Counted from the first letter of the stretch, positions 37,145-46,903 are shown. The stretch is 64,000 bases of DNA from Dyadobacter sp. SG02 (GCF_900109045.1 NZ_FNYL01000002.1:496001-560000); one strand, 5' to 3'. Notes: a model not told the origin generated them from the letters alone. Translations and numbers: made by a program.

Positions 37145-37570
37145 TCAATGGTTTTGAAAGCCATGCACGGCGTACTTATGTTTTTCAGATCCTCGCTTGA
37201 CGAATAACGTGCCCTTGTATTCGGTCGTGCCCCCGTCCATTTCCTGGGCGTCTTTGAGGGCCAGCGTCACATTATATTGGCCGGCGGAAAAATACATATC
37301 GAATCCCCGCGCGCTTTTGACGGTCATGGTATGGCTGAGGATCACGTTCTTGTCTCCGTCCATCAAAACAGCCTTTTTCAGCGGATCGGCGCGGAAAATG
37401 TATTGTTTTTGTGACAGGGGCACATCTTTAAGCGAAAAGAAATAGCCGGCTACCGGTTTGGCGGGTTTTTCTTCTGCGGCTGAAACGAGGAGGTTTTGAG
37501 CGATCTGGCTCATGCCGGTAAGCGGCATGATCAGGCTAATGAGTGTGAGAAATGTGAATAGTGTTTTCAT
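37145..37570 (-). CDS. Small secreted protein of unknown function
   Basis: Protein of 141 aa with a signal peptide (MKTLFTFLTLISLIMPLTGM, cleavage near SQ). The mature part is beta-rich (YFFSLKDVPLSQKQYIFRAD, FDMYFSAGQYNVTLALKDA) with no recognised motif and no mature cysteine. It is convergent with the GH95-like gene (35-base gap) and divergent from the SDR gene. The spacing, coding usage and signal peptide suggest a real gene, but no function is offered. Confidence 0.6.
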   Translation of the reverse strand: MKTLFTFLTLISLIMPLTGMSQIAQNLLVSAAEEKPAKPVAGYFFSLKDVPLSQKQYIFRADPLKKAVLMDGDKNVILSHTMTVKSARGFDMYFSAGQYNVTLALKDAQEMDGGTTEYKGTLFVKRGSEKHKYAVHGFQNH

Positions 37571-37746
37571 AAACGTCTGAACGAAAAGTGGTTACATGTT
37601 TGAACGAGGAGCGGCCAGGACATTTTTTTGTACAAAAATCATACCCGGTTCCGACCGTCGAAAAGGATACAACTTCCGTGGATTTGTGTTAAATGCCGCC
37701 GGGCATGTTGAGTGACCTTTGTATCGTCACTTTAACAAGCAAGCAA

Positions 37747-38559
37747 ATGAAAAAGACAATTTTGATTACAGGCGCCAGCAGCGGGATCGGTAAGGAAACT
37801 GCGAAGCTGTTCCATAACCAAGGCTGGAATGTAGTTGCAACCATGCGTAACCCGGCATCCGACACCGAACTCGCGACATTGGATAACGTGCTGGTAACCC
37901 GGCTCGATGTCCTCGATCCTGCGTCGATCGCGGCAGCGGTGAATGCCGGTATCAACGCGTACGGGTCCATAGATGTACTCGTCAACAATGCCGGCTACGG
38001 CGCTTACGGCACACTGGAATCGTTTTCGAGGGAACAGATCGTCCGGCAGTTTGACACGAATGTGATTGGCCTGCTGGACGTTACCAAAGCATTGCTCCCG
38101 CATTTTCGTCAGAACCATAATGGGGTGATTATCAACATATCATCCATTGGCGGCAAGATCACTTTTCCGCTCGGAGCGCTCTACCACGGGACTAAATTTG
38201 CCGTCGAAGGCATTTCGGAATCGCTGAGTTTCGAAGTAGAGCAGTTTGGCGGAAGAGTGAAGATCGTGGAACCGGGCGCCATCGCCACCGACTTCTCGGG
38301 CCGGTCGCTGGATTTCAGCCACGACGAGGCGCTGACCGAATACCAGCCGCTCGTCGGGACGTTTCTGGCGGGCGTGAACGACATGTTCAGCAATGCATCG
38401 CCGGCGACGGTAGTGGCGGAGGTAATCTACCGGGCAGCGACCGACGGCACCGACCAGCTGCGCTACACCGCGGGCGACGACGCGCGGGAGATCATCGCCA
38501 CTCGCGGACAGCTGGACGACGACTCCTTCATTGGCGCGATAAAAAAACAGTTTGCATAG
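37747..38559 (+). CDS. Short-chain dehydrogenase/reductase
   Basis: Protein of 270 aa from ATG 37747, where the Rossmann strand MKKTILITGASSGIGKET begins; an upstream in-frame ATG would add 18 unsupported residues. The cofactor motif TGASSGIG, the NNAG motif (DVLVNNAGYGAYG) and the catalytic SYK set (NISSIGG and YHGTK with Tyr146 and Lys150) are complete. The variable C-terminal part (DEALTEYQPLVGTFL) sets specificity and is not recognised. It probably reduces a carbonyl compound with NADPH. It is followed by a strong hairpin and then an AraC-type regulator; SDR/AraC pairs of this sort are common in Bacteroidota. Confidence 0.9.
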   Translation: MKKTILITGASSGIGKETAKLFHNQGWNVVATMRNPASDTELATLDNVLVTRLDVLDPASIAAAVNAGINAYGSIDVLVNNAGYGAYGTLESFSREQIVRQFDTNVIGLLDVTKALLPHFRQNHNGVIINISSIGGKITFPLGALYHGTKFAVEGISESLSFEVEQFGGRVKIVEPGAIATDFSGRSLDFSHDEALTEYQPLVGTFLAGVNDMFSNASPATVVAEVIYRAATDGTDQLRYTAGDDAREIIATRGQLDDDSFIGAIKKQFA

Positions 38560-38567
38560 TAAACCCG

Positions 38568-38601
38568 AGAGCCATTGTACCCGCAATGGCTCTATCTTTA
38601 T
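38568..38601 (+). terminator. Rho-independent terminator between the SDR and AraC genes
   Basis: AGAGCCATTG (38568-38577) and CAATGGCTCT (38584-38593) form a perfect 10-bp stem with a 6-base loop, followed by ATCTTTATT. Placed just after the SDR stop, it ends that transcript before the AraC gene. Confidence 0.75.
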
Positions 38602-38619
38602 TCATCCAATCCAGGAACC

Positions 38620-39528
38620 ATGAATCAAATCATCCAGCTGCGCACCGTCAGCGACATTTTTACATTCTTCCGGCTCGCCGACGACGCACGGCACCCGCTC
38701 GTAACGGTAGTCGATTTTACGCGCGTGAAAGACCACGTGATTGAAAATGTGCGCGTATCCGCCGATTTTTACGCCATTATTTTTAAGCATTATCCTAAAA
38801 ACAATATCCGGTACGGCCGCAAACCGGTCGACTTCCAGGACGGCAGCCTCATATGCATGGCGCCGGGGCAGGTGCTCGAAATGGATAGCGACACCGAAGG
38901 AACATTCAACAAAGGATGGGGACTGTTTTTTCACCCCGATCTGATCCGCGGCACGTCCCTGGCTGACAAGATGAAGGGGTACAGCTTCTTTTCCTACGAA
39001 ACCTCGGAAGCATTGCATTTGTCGGAAAAGGAGCGGCAGGCGCTTTTCGAATGCATTTCGAAGATCGATACCGAGCTGGACGAGAATATCGACCGGCACA
39101 GCCAGTCGATCATCGTGTCGACGATCGAGTTGTTCCTCAGTTATTGCTCGCGGTTCTACGAAAGGCAGTTTATCACACGAAAAACCTCGAACAGCTTCGT
39201 GGTAGGGCAAGTGGAGCGGGCATTGGCTGCTTATTTTGGCGACGGCGACCTGAGCCAGAAGGGCCTGCCCACGGTGAAGCACCTCGCCGAATCGGTGAAC
39301 CTGTCGCCCGGCTACCTCAGCGACCTCTTAAAACGCGAAACCGGCAAAAATACCCAGGATCACATTCACTTCTACCTGGTGGAGGAAGCGAAGAATATAC
39401 TGCTGGGTACCGACAAGTCCGTCGGCGAAATCGCCTATTCCCTGGGCTTCGAGTACCCGCAGTATTTCAATAAGCTTTTCAAGAGAAAGACCGGCAAGAC
39501 GCCTGTCCAGTTTCGGAGTTTGAACTAG
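38620..39528 (+). CDS. AraC-family transcriptional regulator
   Basis: Protein of 302 aa from ATG 38620. The N-terminal part (about 1-190) is a cupin-like sensor with an inducer pocket-like region (GSLICMAPGQVLEMDSD). The C-terminal part has two AraC helix-turn-helix motifs (TVKHLAESVNLSPGYLSDLL and VGEIAYSLGFEYPQYFNKLF) and ends RKTGKTPVQFRSLN, which matches the family signature. It likely controls the upstream SDR, although the strong terminator between them means they are transcribed separately. Inducer unknown. Confidence 0.9.
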   Translation: MNQIIQLRTVSDIFTFFRLADDARHPLVTVVDFTRVKDHVIENVRVSADFYAIIFKHYPKNNIRYGRKPVDFQDGSLICMAPGQVLEMDSDTEGTFNKGWGLFFHPDLIRGTSLADKMKGYSFFSYETSEALHLSEKERQALFECISKIDTELDENIDRHSQSIIVSTIELFLSYCSRFYERQFITRKTSNSFVVGQVERALAAYFGDGDLSQKGLPTVKHLAESVNLSPGYLSDLLKRETGKNTQDHIHFYLVEEAKNILLGTDKSVGEIAYSLGFEYPQYFNKLFKRKTGKTPVQFRSLN

Positions 39529-39586
39529 ATTTTTTTGTATTTAAAATTTTTTCTCTTTCACTTTACCTGTGAAAAATATCCGGGTA

Positions 39587-40192
39587 ATGGCTGGTGAACC
39601 CACAGATGAAGTAACATACTGGAAGGAACTCCTTTCGGGCAATAAAGAGGCTTATGCTGCGATCTACGGGCTGCATGTGAAGGCCATGTACCGCTACGGG
39701 ATGAGCCTGGTATCCATTTCGGAGGAATTTGTGCTCGACTGCATCCACGACGTGTTTGCCGAGATCTGGATCAAGCGAGACCGGCTCAGCGTGCCCGACA
39801 ATATCCGTTCCTACCTGTTTGTGGCATTGAAAAACAGGCTGTTGCATTTGCTCAAACGCCAGGAGCGCCCGCATATGTTCGTGCCGCAAGAGCATTTAGA
39901 CGACCTGTGGTTCGAGTCTTCGGCGGAAGACATTCTGACCCAAAAAGAAGAATCGGCCAGCAGGGAAGAAATGCTTAACCGCCTGGTGGCCCAGCTTCCG
40001 CCACGCCAGCAGGAGGCGATACGGCTCCGGTTTGTCGAAAACATGGATTATCATGAAATAGGGCAGGTGCTGGAAGTCAATACCCAGTCGGCCATAACCT
40101 GGTATTCCGGGCGATGGAAAAACTACGTGGCTGGCTGCTGGCGGCACTTTTCATTTTTCAATATGCTCCCTTTTGGAAATAATATTTTGTAA
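39587..40192 (+). CDS. ECF-type sigma factor (PUL 2), apparently frameshifted in region 4
   Basis: As it stands, 201 aa from ATG 39587 (GTG 39569 is an alternative). Region 2 (AYAAIYGLHVKAMYRYGMSL, CIHDVFAEIWIKRD) and the start of region 4 (LPPRQQEAIRLRFVENMDY, EIGQVLEVNTQSA) are good. After QSA the frame turns into ITWYSGRWKNYVAGC. Restoring one T between 40093 and 40094 yields QSA-YNLVFRAMEKLRGWLL and a stop at 40180-40182, exactly the usual end of the -35-recognition helix. So the gene is a recent pseudogene, a phase-variable form, or carries a sequencing error. The partner FecR starts 93 bases downstream and is intact. Confidence 0.8.
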   Translation: MAGEPTDEVTYWKELLSGNKEAYAAIYGLHVKAMYRYGMSLVSISEEFVLDCIHDVFAEIWIKRDRLSVPDNIRSYLFVALKNRLLHLLKRQERPHMFVPQEHLDDLWFESSAEDILTQKEESASREEMLNRLVAQLPPRQQEAIRLRFVENMDYHEIGQVLEVNTQSAITWYSGRWKNYVAGCWRHFSFFNMLPFGNNIL

Positions 40193-40285
40193 CTCCCGGT
40201 AGTTTTAAAATTTTTTTAAAAATTTATCCAACCTGCCGAGTATGAAAATGACCGTTCTGTTATCTAACTGTAAAACAATCTTGCA

Positions 40286-41434
40286 GTGGACAACACATAC
40301 GAACATTTTGGAACAGTAGACTTCGTCACGGACGATCGGTTTCTCCAACACCAACTGGCTCCCTCGGCGGATTCGGCGGCGTTTTGGGAAGCCTACCTCC
40401 GCATTTATCCCCACAAAAATCCGGAATGGCAGCAAGCCGCGGAACTGCTGAACGCAGTGCTGATCGGGCTGACGAGCTATTCGAGAACGTATCTGTCCGA
40501 AGAAGAGGAAGCACGCCTGCTCGACAGGATCCTGCGCACGACGGAGGCGCATGATGGTACGCACACACACGCGCCGGTGAAGCCGCTCCGCCCGGATACA
40601 GTTTGGTACCGGAGGTCCGCCTCCGCGGTCGCGGCGGTCGTCGCACTGGCGGTCATTGCCACGGGTTACCTGATCTGGCGGCCCCAAAATACCCCCAAAG
40701 CATATTATGCCGAAACCATTTCCGCATTGGAAAACACTTCCAAAGTGACCCGGCACACCAATAAATCGGCAGAACCGGAGCTCTATTACCTGCCCGATAG
40801 CTCGTCGGTCATGCTCGCGCCGCACAGCGAAGTCAGTTTCACTTCCGCGTATAACCAGGATAACCGGAGCGTGTATTTGTCGGGAAAAGCTACACTGGAT
40901 GTGCTCCCGAATGCAGGCAAGCCGTTTTATGTGTATGCCAATGAAGTGGTCACCAAAGTATTGGGTACCAAATTCGAAGTGGTGGCTTTCGACGACGGCT
41001 CGGACGTTACTGTGAAGGTTTTGAATGGTAAAGTAACTGTCTATCAGAACAATGTGAGGAATAACGGGGCAAATGCCGCACCCAAGCAGTCGGCCGTTCT
41101 GTTGCTGCCGAACCAGCTCGTGGTGTTCGACCGGAAGGCGGAGCTGTTCGACAAACGCCTGGTGGAAAACCCGGTATCGCTGCCGGGTGTAAAGTCGCTG
41201 CCCAGATTCGAATATGAGGACGGCTATGCAGTACGGTTTTTTGAGGATATTAAAAAAGCATACGGGGTAAATGTCGTCTACAACCCCGAACTGCTGGAAA
41301 ATTGCCAGTTTTCGGCATCGTTTTCGGACGAAAGCCTGCCCGAGAAGCTGGATGTGGTTTGCAAGACCATCGGCGCGTCGTACGAGATCATCGATGCCCA
41401 GGTAGTGATCACCACCACGGGATGTAAACCATAA
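40286..41434 (+). CDS. FecR-family anti-sigma factor (PUL 2)
   Basis: Protein of 382 aa from a GTG at 40286, the first in-frame start; no ATG is available nearby. It has a cytoplasmic N-terminal sigma-binding part, one membrane helix (AVAAVVALAVIATGYLIW, near 114-131), a periplasmic FecR domain (ELYYLPDSSSVMLAPHSEVS, SVYLSGKATLDV, VTKVLGTKFEVVA) and a C-terminal receptor-contact domain (RFFEDIKKAYGVNVVYNPEL) ending in CKP. It should hold the neighbouring ECF sigma inactive until the STN domain of the next gene signals. Confidence 0.9.
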   Translation: MDNTYEHFGTVDFVTDDRFLQHQLAPSADSAAFWEAYLRIYPHKNPEWQQAAELLNAVLIGLTSYSRTYLSEEEEARLLDRILRTTEAHDGTHTHAPVKPLRPDTVWYRRSASAVAAVVALAVIATGYLIWRPQNTPKAYYAETISALENTSKVTRHTNKSAEPELYYLPDSSSVMLAPHSEVSFTSAYNQDNRSVYLSGKATLDVLPNAGKPFYVYANEVVTKVLGTKFEVVAFDDGSDVTVKVLNGKVTVYQNNVRNNGANAAPKQSAVLLLPNQLVVFDRKAELFDKRLVENPVSLPGVKSLPRFEYEDGYAVRFFEDIKKAYGVNVVYNPELLENCQFSASFSDESLPEKLDVVCKTIGASYEIIDAQVVITTTGCKP

Positions 41435-41641
41435 CGCTATAAATATTTTTGCCTAACCTGATCCTTTAACCCCCATACCCCCTCTGTCATGATGAGAACA
41501 TAACTACGATCCCATACTTCTTAAGCAACGCGGCCAATGATGCTTGCTCCATCATTGGCCTGTGTTAATCCTTAGCATCCCGGAGAGGTTGTAAGGATTG
41601 CTATTGTCCGAATTTTCCAAACGAACAACTCATTCAAAAGT
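41435..41641 (+). promoter_or_regulatory. Leader of the PUL 2 susC gene with two stacked hairpins
   Basis: Hairpin one is a perfect 11-bp stem, GGCCAATGATG (41532-41542) and CATCATTGGCC (41550-41560), with a 7-base loop. Hairpin two pairs AATCCTTA (41567-41574) with TAAGGATT (41592-41599). No U-tract follows either, and no gene lies here. It is likely an untranslated leader that affects RNA folding or stability of the SusC message; attenuation is possible. Confidence 0.5.
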
Positions 41642-44600
41642 ATGAAACAAGCAAGACATTTACTATTCCAATGTATGAAAATATCGTTGGTTCAGGCGTT
41701 ACTGGCGTTTGTGTTTATGGGGGTTTCCTGGGCTAATGATCTGTCGGCGCAGGAGCTGTTGAGCCGGCGGGTGAGCCTGAGCCTGACGGAGGTCAAGCTC
41801 AGGCCCGCACTGAAAGAACTCGAAAAGATCGCCGATGTGAAGTTCTCCTACACGCCGCAGATCGGCCAGTCGCAGCATGTGGTTACGCTCAAAGTGACCA
41901 ACGCGCCGCTGGGTTATCTGCTCGACAAGCTTTTCCAACCCATGAACATCCGATACGAGCTGAGCGGGAAGCACATTATCCTCTCGCGCATCCCCGCGGC
42001 GCCCACGCCCGTGAAAGTGGAAGTGAACGAGGCGCAGCTGATCAACCTGGCGCCGGTGAAGGGAAAGGTCGTCGACGAGACCGGCGTGCCGCTCCCGGGC
42101 GTCAGCATTCTGCTCAAAGGCACAACTACGGGGACGCTTACCAACGCGGAAGGCGAGTTTTCTTTCGATGTACCGGGCGGCGACGGCATTCTGGTATTCA
42201 GTTTTGTAGGATTTGTATCCAAAGAAGTGCCCATTGGCGGGAGAACGTTCCTGGACGTTAAACTCGAACCGCTGGCCAGCGCGCTGAACGAGGTGGTGGT
42301 CGTGGGATATGGTTCGCAGAAGAAGGTTTCCATGACCGGTGCCGTGAGTACGGTGTCGTCCGAGGCGATCAGAAACGTGCCTACCGCCAACATTACCAAC
42401 GCATTGGCCGGTCGTGTGGCGGGTTTGTTCGCAACCCAGAAAAGTGGTGCGCCGGGCTCGGGAAGTACGCTGATCATCCGGGGTAAAAGCACATTCAATT
42501 CCACGGACCCTATTTATGTGATCGACGGTATCGTGCGGACGCCGGGTGATTTCGAGGCGCTCAGTCCCACGGAAGTCGAGAATATCTCGGTATTGAAAGA
42601 CGCCACTTCGGCGGCGGTGTACGGTGCGCGCTCGGCCAACGGGGTAATCCTCGTGACCACCAGGCGCGGTACCGCGGATGCGCCTACCTTCACGTACAGC
42701 GCGTATGTGGGCAAGGAAACGCCCAGCAAGGTGCCCGAGCGCATGAATGCCTATGAGCACGCCCTGTACCGAAATAATGTAGCCCGGTTCAACAACAGGC
42801 CCATTACCGATCCTTCCTATTATACCCAGGACGAAATCGATTATTTCAAAAACAACAATGTCAATTACGACTGGTTCAAAGGCGCCTGGCAGGACCCGGT
42901 TTTCACCCAGCATAACCTGAGCGTTTCGGGCGGGAGTGAAAAGGTGAAGTACTTTTCCAGCCTGGGTTACAATTTCCAGGATGGCGGTTTCAAAAACCTG
43001 AAATACGACCGTTTCAACCTCCGCTCCAATGTGGATGCCAAAATCGCCAAAGGGCTGAATATGGCGTTGATGGTCGATGCCAGCCTTCAAAAACGCGACC
43101 GGCCCTACTGGCCCTACGACGGCGGCGACGACGACAGGATGTATGACCTATACCGCGGATTGCTGAACAAACCGTCGTTCATGCCCTGGAAAATAGGGGA
43201 CAAGTACGTCCGCGCATTCCAGCAATGGAACCCGATCGGCCTGATCGAGAACGCCGGTTTCAGGAGCATTAAAAAGAATACATTCAACGGTATCCTGAAA
43301 CTCGATTACGCCATCCCGCACATCGACGGCCTGAAAGCGAATGTGTCTTTCAACTACCGCAAATACTACGATTACGACAAAACCGTCCGCAAAAAATACC
43401 CGGTTTCGGAATTCAAAACCACCGGCGGGCATAACCACCTGCTGACGGAAGAAGTAACGAACAGCCTCCTGCTCGGCGACTGGGAGAACAGCGCCTACGC
43501 ATCTTTCAACGAGGTGAATTCCTACCAGCTCAATGCGGGATTGCAATACGAAAAGACCTTCAACGAAAAGCATTTCCTCACCATCATGGGGATGTACGAG
43601 CAGGCGGAAGGCACGGGTAACTATCTCTACGGCATGCGCAACAAGCTGTTGACGCCTACGATCGAGCAGCTTTTTATCGGTAATGCAGCCGCCGAGAACC
43701 AGAGTGCGACGGGTAACGCTACGGAAACGGGAAGATTGGGCTACATTGGCCGTGTGACGTATTCCTACAATGAAAAGTACCTGTTCGAAGCCAACTTCCG
43801 TTCGGACGCATCCCTGAAATTTGCGCCGGAAGGCCGCTGGGGCTTCTTTCCATCGGTGTCGGCAGGCTGGCGGTTGTCGGAGGAGTCGTTTGTAAAAAAC
43901 AATTTCAAAAACATCGATAACCTGAAACTCCGGGCTTCCTATGGTTTGCTGGGTAATGACGGTGGCGTAAATGTGGCGGAATATGGTTACCAGGATATCT
44001 TTTCGGTGGCGGGTGGTGCCGTATTCGGTTCCGCAACTTCCGGGATTGCGCCGGGTGCATTGCCGAATTACAACATTACCTGGGAAAAAACGCGCATTAC
44101 CGACATCGGTCTCGAAGGCTCGCTGTTGAGAGGGTTGCTGAGTTTCGAATTGGATTATTTCAGAAAATACACTTACGATATTCTGGGTTCCAGGGTGATT
44201 TCAATCCCCAATACTTTCGGGGCTACGCTTCCCAAGGAGAACTACGGTATCGTGAGCAATCAGGGGATCGAAATCGTGGCGCGGCACGATCATACCCTGA
44301 AAAACGGCTTGCAGTATTTTTTGGGCGGTAATTTCAGTTTTGCAAGAAACAAGGTGAAACAGCAGGATTATGCGGCAGGCGCATTCGATTACCAGATTCC
44401 GACCGGGCGCCCGATAGGCTATTTGTCGGGTTATGAAGCCGCAGGCATCGCCCGCACCCAGGCCGACCTCGAAAACCTGCCCAAATGGGGTACCTACGAA
44501 TGGTCGCTCGGCGATGTGATCCTGAAAGACCAGAATGGCGACGGTACCATCGATTCGAAGGATATGGTGGTGTTGTCTAGGCAGGGCGTGACGCCGGAAA

Positions 44601-45073
44601 TTATGTACGGCATTACCACCGGCGGCCGCTGGAAAGGTTTTGACCTGAATGTGTTGTTCCAGGGCGTGGCGAACCGGAAGTTGATATTCCCCAACCGGAG
44701 CGACCTTTGGGACGAGCAGGCGGTGTTGAAAATCTGGACGGATTCCTGGTCTCCCGAAAACCCGAATGCGAAATACCCGCGTGTGGGCGGCATCGGCGCG
44801 AGCAGCTACGGGGCCAGCAGGGAGGCCTCGTCATTCTGGTTGATGAATGGTAACTACATCCGGTTGAAGAACGTCGAACTCGGCTACTCGTTGCCGAAAG
44901 CGCTGACCAACAAGTTGGGTATCGGTGCATTACGTATATATGTATCCGGTGCTAACCTACTGACGCTCGATAAAATCAAGGTTTCCGACCCCGAGGCGAT
45001 CGAAGGGGCCTACGGAGTGTACCAGTACCCGATCATGAAAAGTTACAATGCAGGATTGTCCCTCAGGTTCTGA
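41642..45073 (+). CDS. susC: SusC-family TonB-dependent transporter with STN domain (PUL 2)
   Basis: Protein of 1143 aa. Signal region (ALLAFVFMGVSWANDLSAQE), STN domain (about 38-105; RVSLSLTEVKLRPALKELEK), carboxypeptidase-like domain (from about 139; VKGKVVDETGVPLPGVSILL), the SusC box NEVVVVGYGSQKKVSMTG (near 215), plug with VENISVLKDATSAAVYGARS and a barrel ending AGLSLRF. It imports the oligosaccharide and, by its STN domain, drives the adjacent FecR/sigma pair. Length and domain order are normal. susD starts 45 bases downstream. Confidence 0.94.
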   Translation: MKQARHLLFQCMKISLVQALLAFVFMGVSWANDLSAQELLSRRVSLSLTEVKLRPALKELEKIADVKFSYTPQIGQSQHVVTLKVTNAPLGYLLDKLFQPMNIRYELSGKHIILSRIPAAPTPVKVEVNEAQLINLAPVKGKVVDETGVPLPGVSILLKGTTTGTLTNAEGEFSFDVPGGDGILVFSFVGFVSKEVPIGGRTFLDVKLEPLASALNEVVVVGYGSQKKVSMTGAVSTVSSEAIRNVPTANITNALAGRVAGLFATQKSGAPGSGSTLIIRGKSTFNSTDPIYVIDGIVRTPGDFEALSPTEVENISVLKDATSAAVYGARSANGVILVTTRRGTADAPTFTYSAYVGKETPSKVPERMNAYEHALYRNNVARFNNRPITDPSYYTQDEIDYFKNNNVNYDWFKGAWQDPVFTQHNLSVSGGSEKVKYFSSLGYNFQDGGFKNLKYDRFNLRSNVDAKIAKGLNMALMVDASLQKRDRPYWPYDGGDDDRMYDLYRGLLNKPSFMPWKIGDKYVRAFQQWNPIGLIENAGFRSIKKNTFNGILKLDYAIPHIDGLKANVSFNYRKYYDYDKTVRKKYPVSEFKTTGGHNHLLTEEVTNSLLLGDWENSAYASFNEVNSYQLNAGLQYEKTFNEKHFLTIMGMYEQAEGTGNYLYGMRNKLLTPTIEQLFIGNAAAENQSATGNATETGRLGYIGRVTYSYNEKYLFEANFRSDASLKFAPEGRWGFFPSVSAGWRLSEESFVKNNFKNIDNLKLRASYGLLGNDGGVNVAEYGYQDIFSVAGGAVFGSATSGIAPGALPNYNITWEKTRITDIGLEGSLLRGLLSFELDYFRKYTYDILGSRVISIPNTFGATLPKENYGIVSNQGIEIVARHDHTLKNGLQYFLGGNFSFARNKVKQQDYAAGAFDYQIPTGRPIGYLSGYEAAGIARTQADLENLPKWGTYEWSLGDVILKDQNGDGTIDSKDMVVLSRQGVTPEIMYGITTGGRWKGFDLNVLFQGVANRKLIFPNRSDLWDEQAVLKIWTDSWSPENPNAKYPRVGGIGASSYGASREASSFWLMNGNYIRLKNVELGYSLPKALTNKLGIGALRIYVSGANLLTLDKIKVSDPEAIEGAYGVYQYPIMKSYNAGLSLRF

Positions 45074-45118
45074 TCCGGCGGGCAGGTTATTTCAGTTGAT
45101 CCAAGATTTTAGATAAAT

Positions 45119-46831
45119 ATGAGAAAGAAAACATATCAATACCTGTGCGCAATCATGCTGGCGTCTTCTTTGGGGCTGATGTCCTGCGAGGATGTGCTCG
45201 ACAAAAAGAACCTGTCGGCCATTACCGAGCAGGATGTCTGGAAGGACCCTACGCTGGCTACGGCATTCGTGAACAACGTGTACCTCTCCGTTCCTTCGTG
45301 GGATGTGTCGTTGGCCGATGCGACGGACGAAGCCTCACGCAGTAATCCCTGGATTTCGGGTACCACCACGATCGATAATGTCCTGAACGGGGGAATGCCG
45401 GGCTACTGGCCCTATGCCGATATCCGTAAAATGAACCTGTTTTTGCAGGAAATCGATAAGCCGTCGAGTACCATCGACCAGGCGACCAAAACGCAGCTGA
45501 AAGGCCAGGTGCGGTTTATCCGGGCATTCGTGTATTTCGAAATGATCAAACGCTACGGCGGCGTGCCGCTCGTCACCACCGCCCAGGAACGCGGGGACGA
45601 CCTGCTCGTACCGCGTAACTCGACGAAAGAATGCTTCGATTTCGTGCTATCCGAGCTGAATACCGCGGCAGGCGAATTGCCGGAATCCTATCCGGCGGCC
45701 GATCTGGGGCGCGTGACCAAAGGCGCGGCATTGGCGATGAAGGGGCGTGTGCTGTTGTTCCGCGCGAGCCCGCAGTTCAACCCCACCAACAACGCGGCGC
45801 ACTGGCAGGCGGCTTACGATGCCAACAAGGAGGCCATCACCTATTTGTCGTCCAGGGGCGCCGGGTTGATCGATACGTACAACAATGCGGCACTGTTCCT
45901 GGCCGAGATGAACAAGGAGGTGATCTTCGCGATCCGCTTCCTGAACCCCGCCGGACGCACGCAGAACCGCGACGCGGCCGTACGGCCGATCGATTTCACG
46001 GCCAATGCAACGGGCGGCTGCCATCCTACGCAGGAGCTCGTGGATGCATTCCCCTTGAAAAGCGGCAAAAAGACGGCCTGGAACGATCCGCAATATGCAG
46101 GTGACGTGACCAAAAGCTGGAAGGACCGCGATAACCGGTTCTACACCACGGTGGTTTACAATGGCGCGTCGTATTTGGGTAAAACCATGGAGCTGAATGC
46201 GGACGCTTCCGGCAACGGCTATTCCTATGGCAAACAGAATGGTACCCTCACGGGCTACTATTCGCGGAAGGCCATCGACGAGTCGCTGGACATTACCAAC
46301 TCGCAGATCTCGGGAACGGATTACATCGAAATGCGCTATGCCGAAGTGCTGATGAACTACGCCGAAGCCGCCGTGGAGCTGAACAAGCTGCCCGAGGCAT
46401 TCGACGTGCTCCAACAGATCCGTAAGCGTGCAGGTATTAACGAAACCACGCCGGGCGATGCTTCCCTGGCAGGAAAGCTGTACGGACTGAACCCCGGCAT
46501 GACGCAGGCCGAAATGCGTCAGGCGATCCGGGACGAGCGTTACATCGAGTTTGCATTCGAGCAGAAACGGCTCTGGGATTTGCGCAGGTGGCGGCTAATG
46601 CACCTCAAAATGACGGGTAACAACAAACGTCACGCGATGATCCTCAACACAGACGCTTCCAGGCCGGGCGGTTTCACCTACACGCTCTACGACCGCGACA
46701 ACGCGCCGATGGTGTACAACGAAAACATGTATTTCCTGCCATTGAATACGACTACCATTCAGGGCAATGCCAATTTGAAACAAACCAAAGGCTGGGGCGA
46801 CGGTACTTTCGACCCGCTGGAAGGTATGTAA
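45119..46831 (+). CDS. susD: SusD/RagB-family glycan-binding lipoprotein (PUL 2)
   Basis: Protein of 570 aa. The signal MRKKTYQYLCAIMLASSLGL leads to lipidated Cys23 (LMSC). Typical N-terminal features are DVLDKKNLSAITEQDVWKD and RFIRAFVYFEMIKRYGGVPL; the C-terminal part carries EMRYAEVLMNYAEAAVELN and IRDERYIEFAFEQKRLWDLR. It is the surface lid over the preceding SusC barrel. Immediately after its stop comes a strong hairpin with a T-run, so readthrough into the enzyme genes is likely limited. Confidence 0.93.
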   Translation: MRKKTYQYLCAIMLASSLGLMSCEDVLDKKNLSAITEQDVWKDPTLATAFVNNVYLSVPSWDVSLADATDEASRSNPWISGTTTIDNVLNGGMPGYWPYADIRKMNLFLQEIDKPSSTIDQATKTQLKGQVRFIRAFVYFEMIKRYGGVPLVTTAQERGDDLLVPRNSTKECFDFVLSELNTAAGELPESYPAADLGRVTKGAALAMKGRVLLFRASPQFNPTNNAAHWQAAYDANKEAITYLSSRGAGLIDTYNNAALFLAEMNKEVIFAIRFLNPAGRTQNRDAAVRPIDFTANATGGCHPTQELVDAFPLKSGKKTAWNDPQYAGDVTKSWKDRDNRFYTTVVYNGASYLGKTMELNADASGNGYSYGKQNGTLTGYYSRKAIDESLDITNSQISGTDYIEMRYAEVLMNYAEAAVELNKLPEAFDVLQQIRKRAGINETTPGDASLAGKLYGLNPGMTQAEMRQAIRDERYIEFAFEQKRLWDLRRWRLMHLKMTGNNKRHAMILNTDASRPGGFTYTLYDRDNAPMVYNENMYFLPLNTTTIQGNANLKQTKGWGDGTFDPLEGM

Positions 46832-46839
46832 GGTTTAAC

Positions 46840-46879
46840 GGGTGCCCCACGGAAGTTGCCGCCGGGGCACCCTATTTTT
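46840..46879 (+). terminator. Intrinsic terminator/attenuator between susD and the enzyme genes (PUL 2)
   Basis: GGGTGCCCC (46840-46848) pairs perfectly with GGGGCACCC (46864-46872) and is followed by TATTTTTTC. It begins nine bases after the susD stop and 25 bases before the next start, so it sits within the operon and should cut expression of the enzymes relative to SusCD. Confidence 0.8.
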
Positions 46880-46903
46880 TCACCCACTTTTCCTGAACAC
46901 ATA

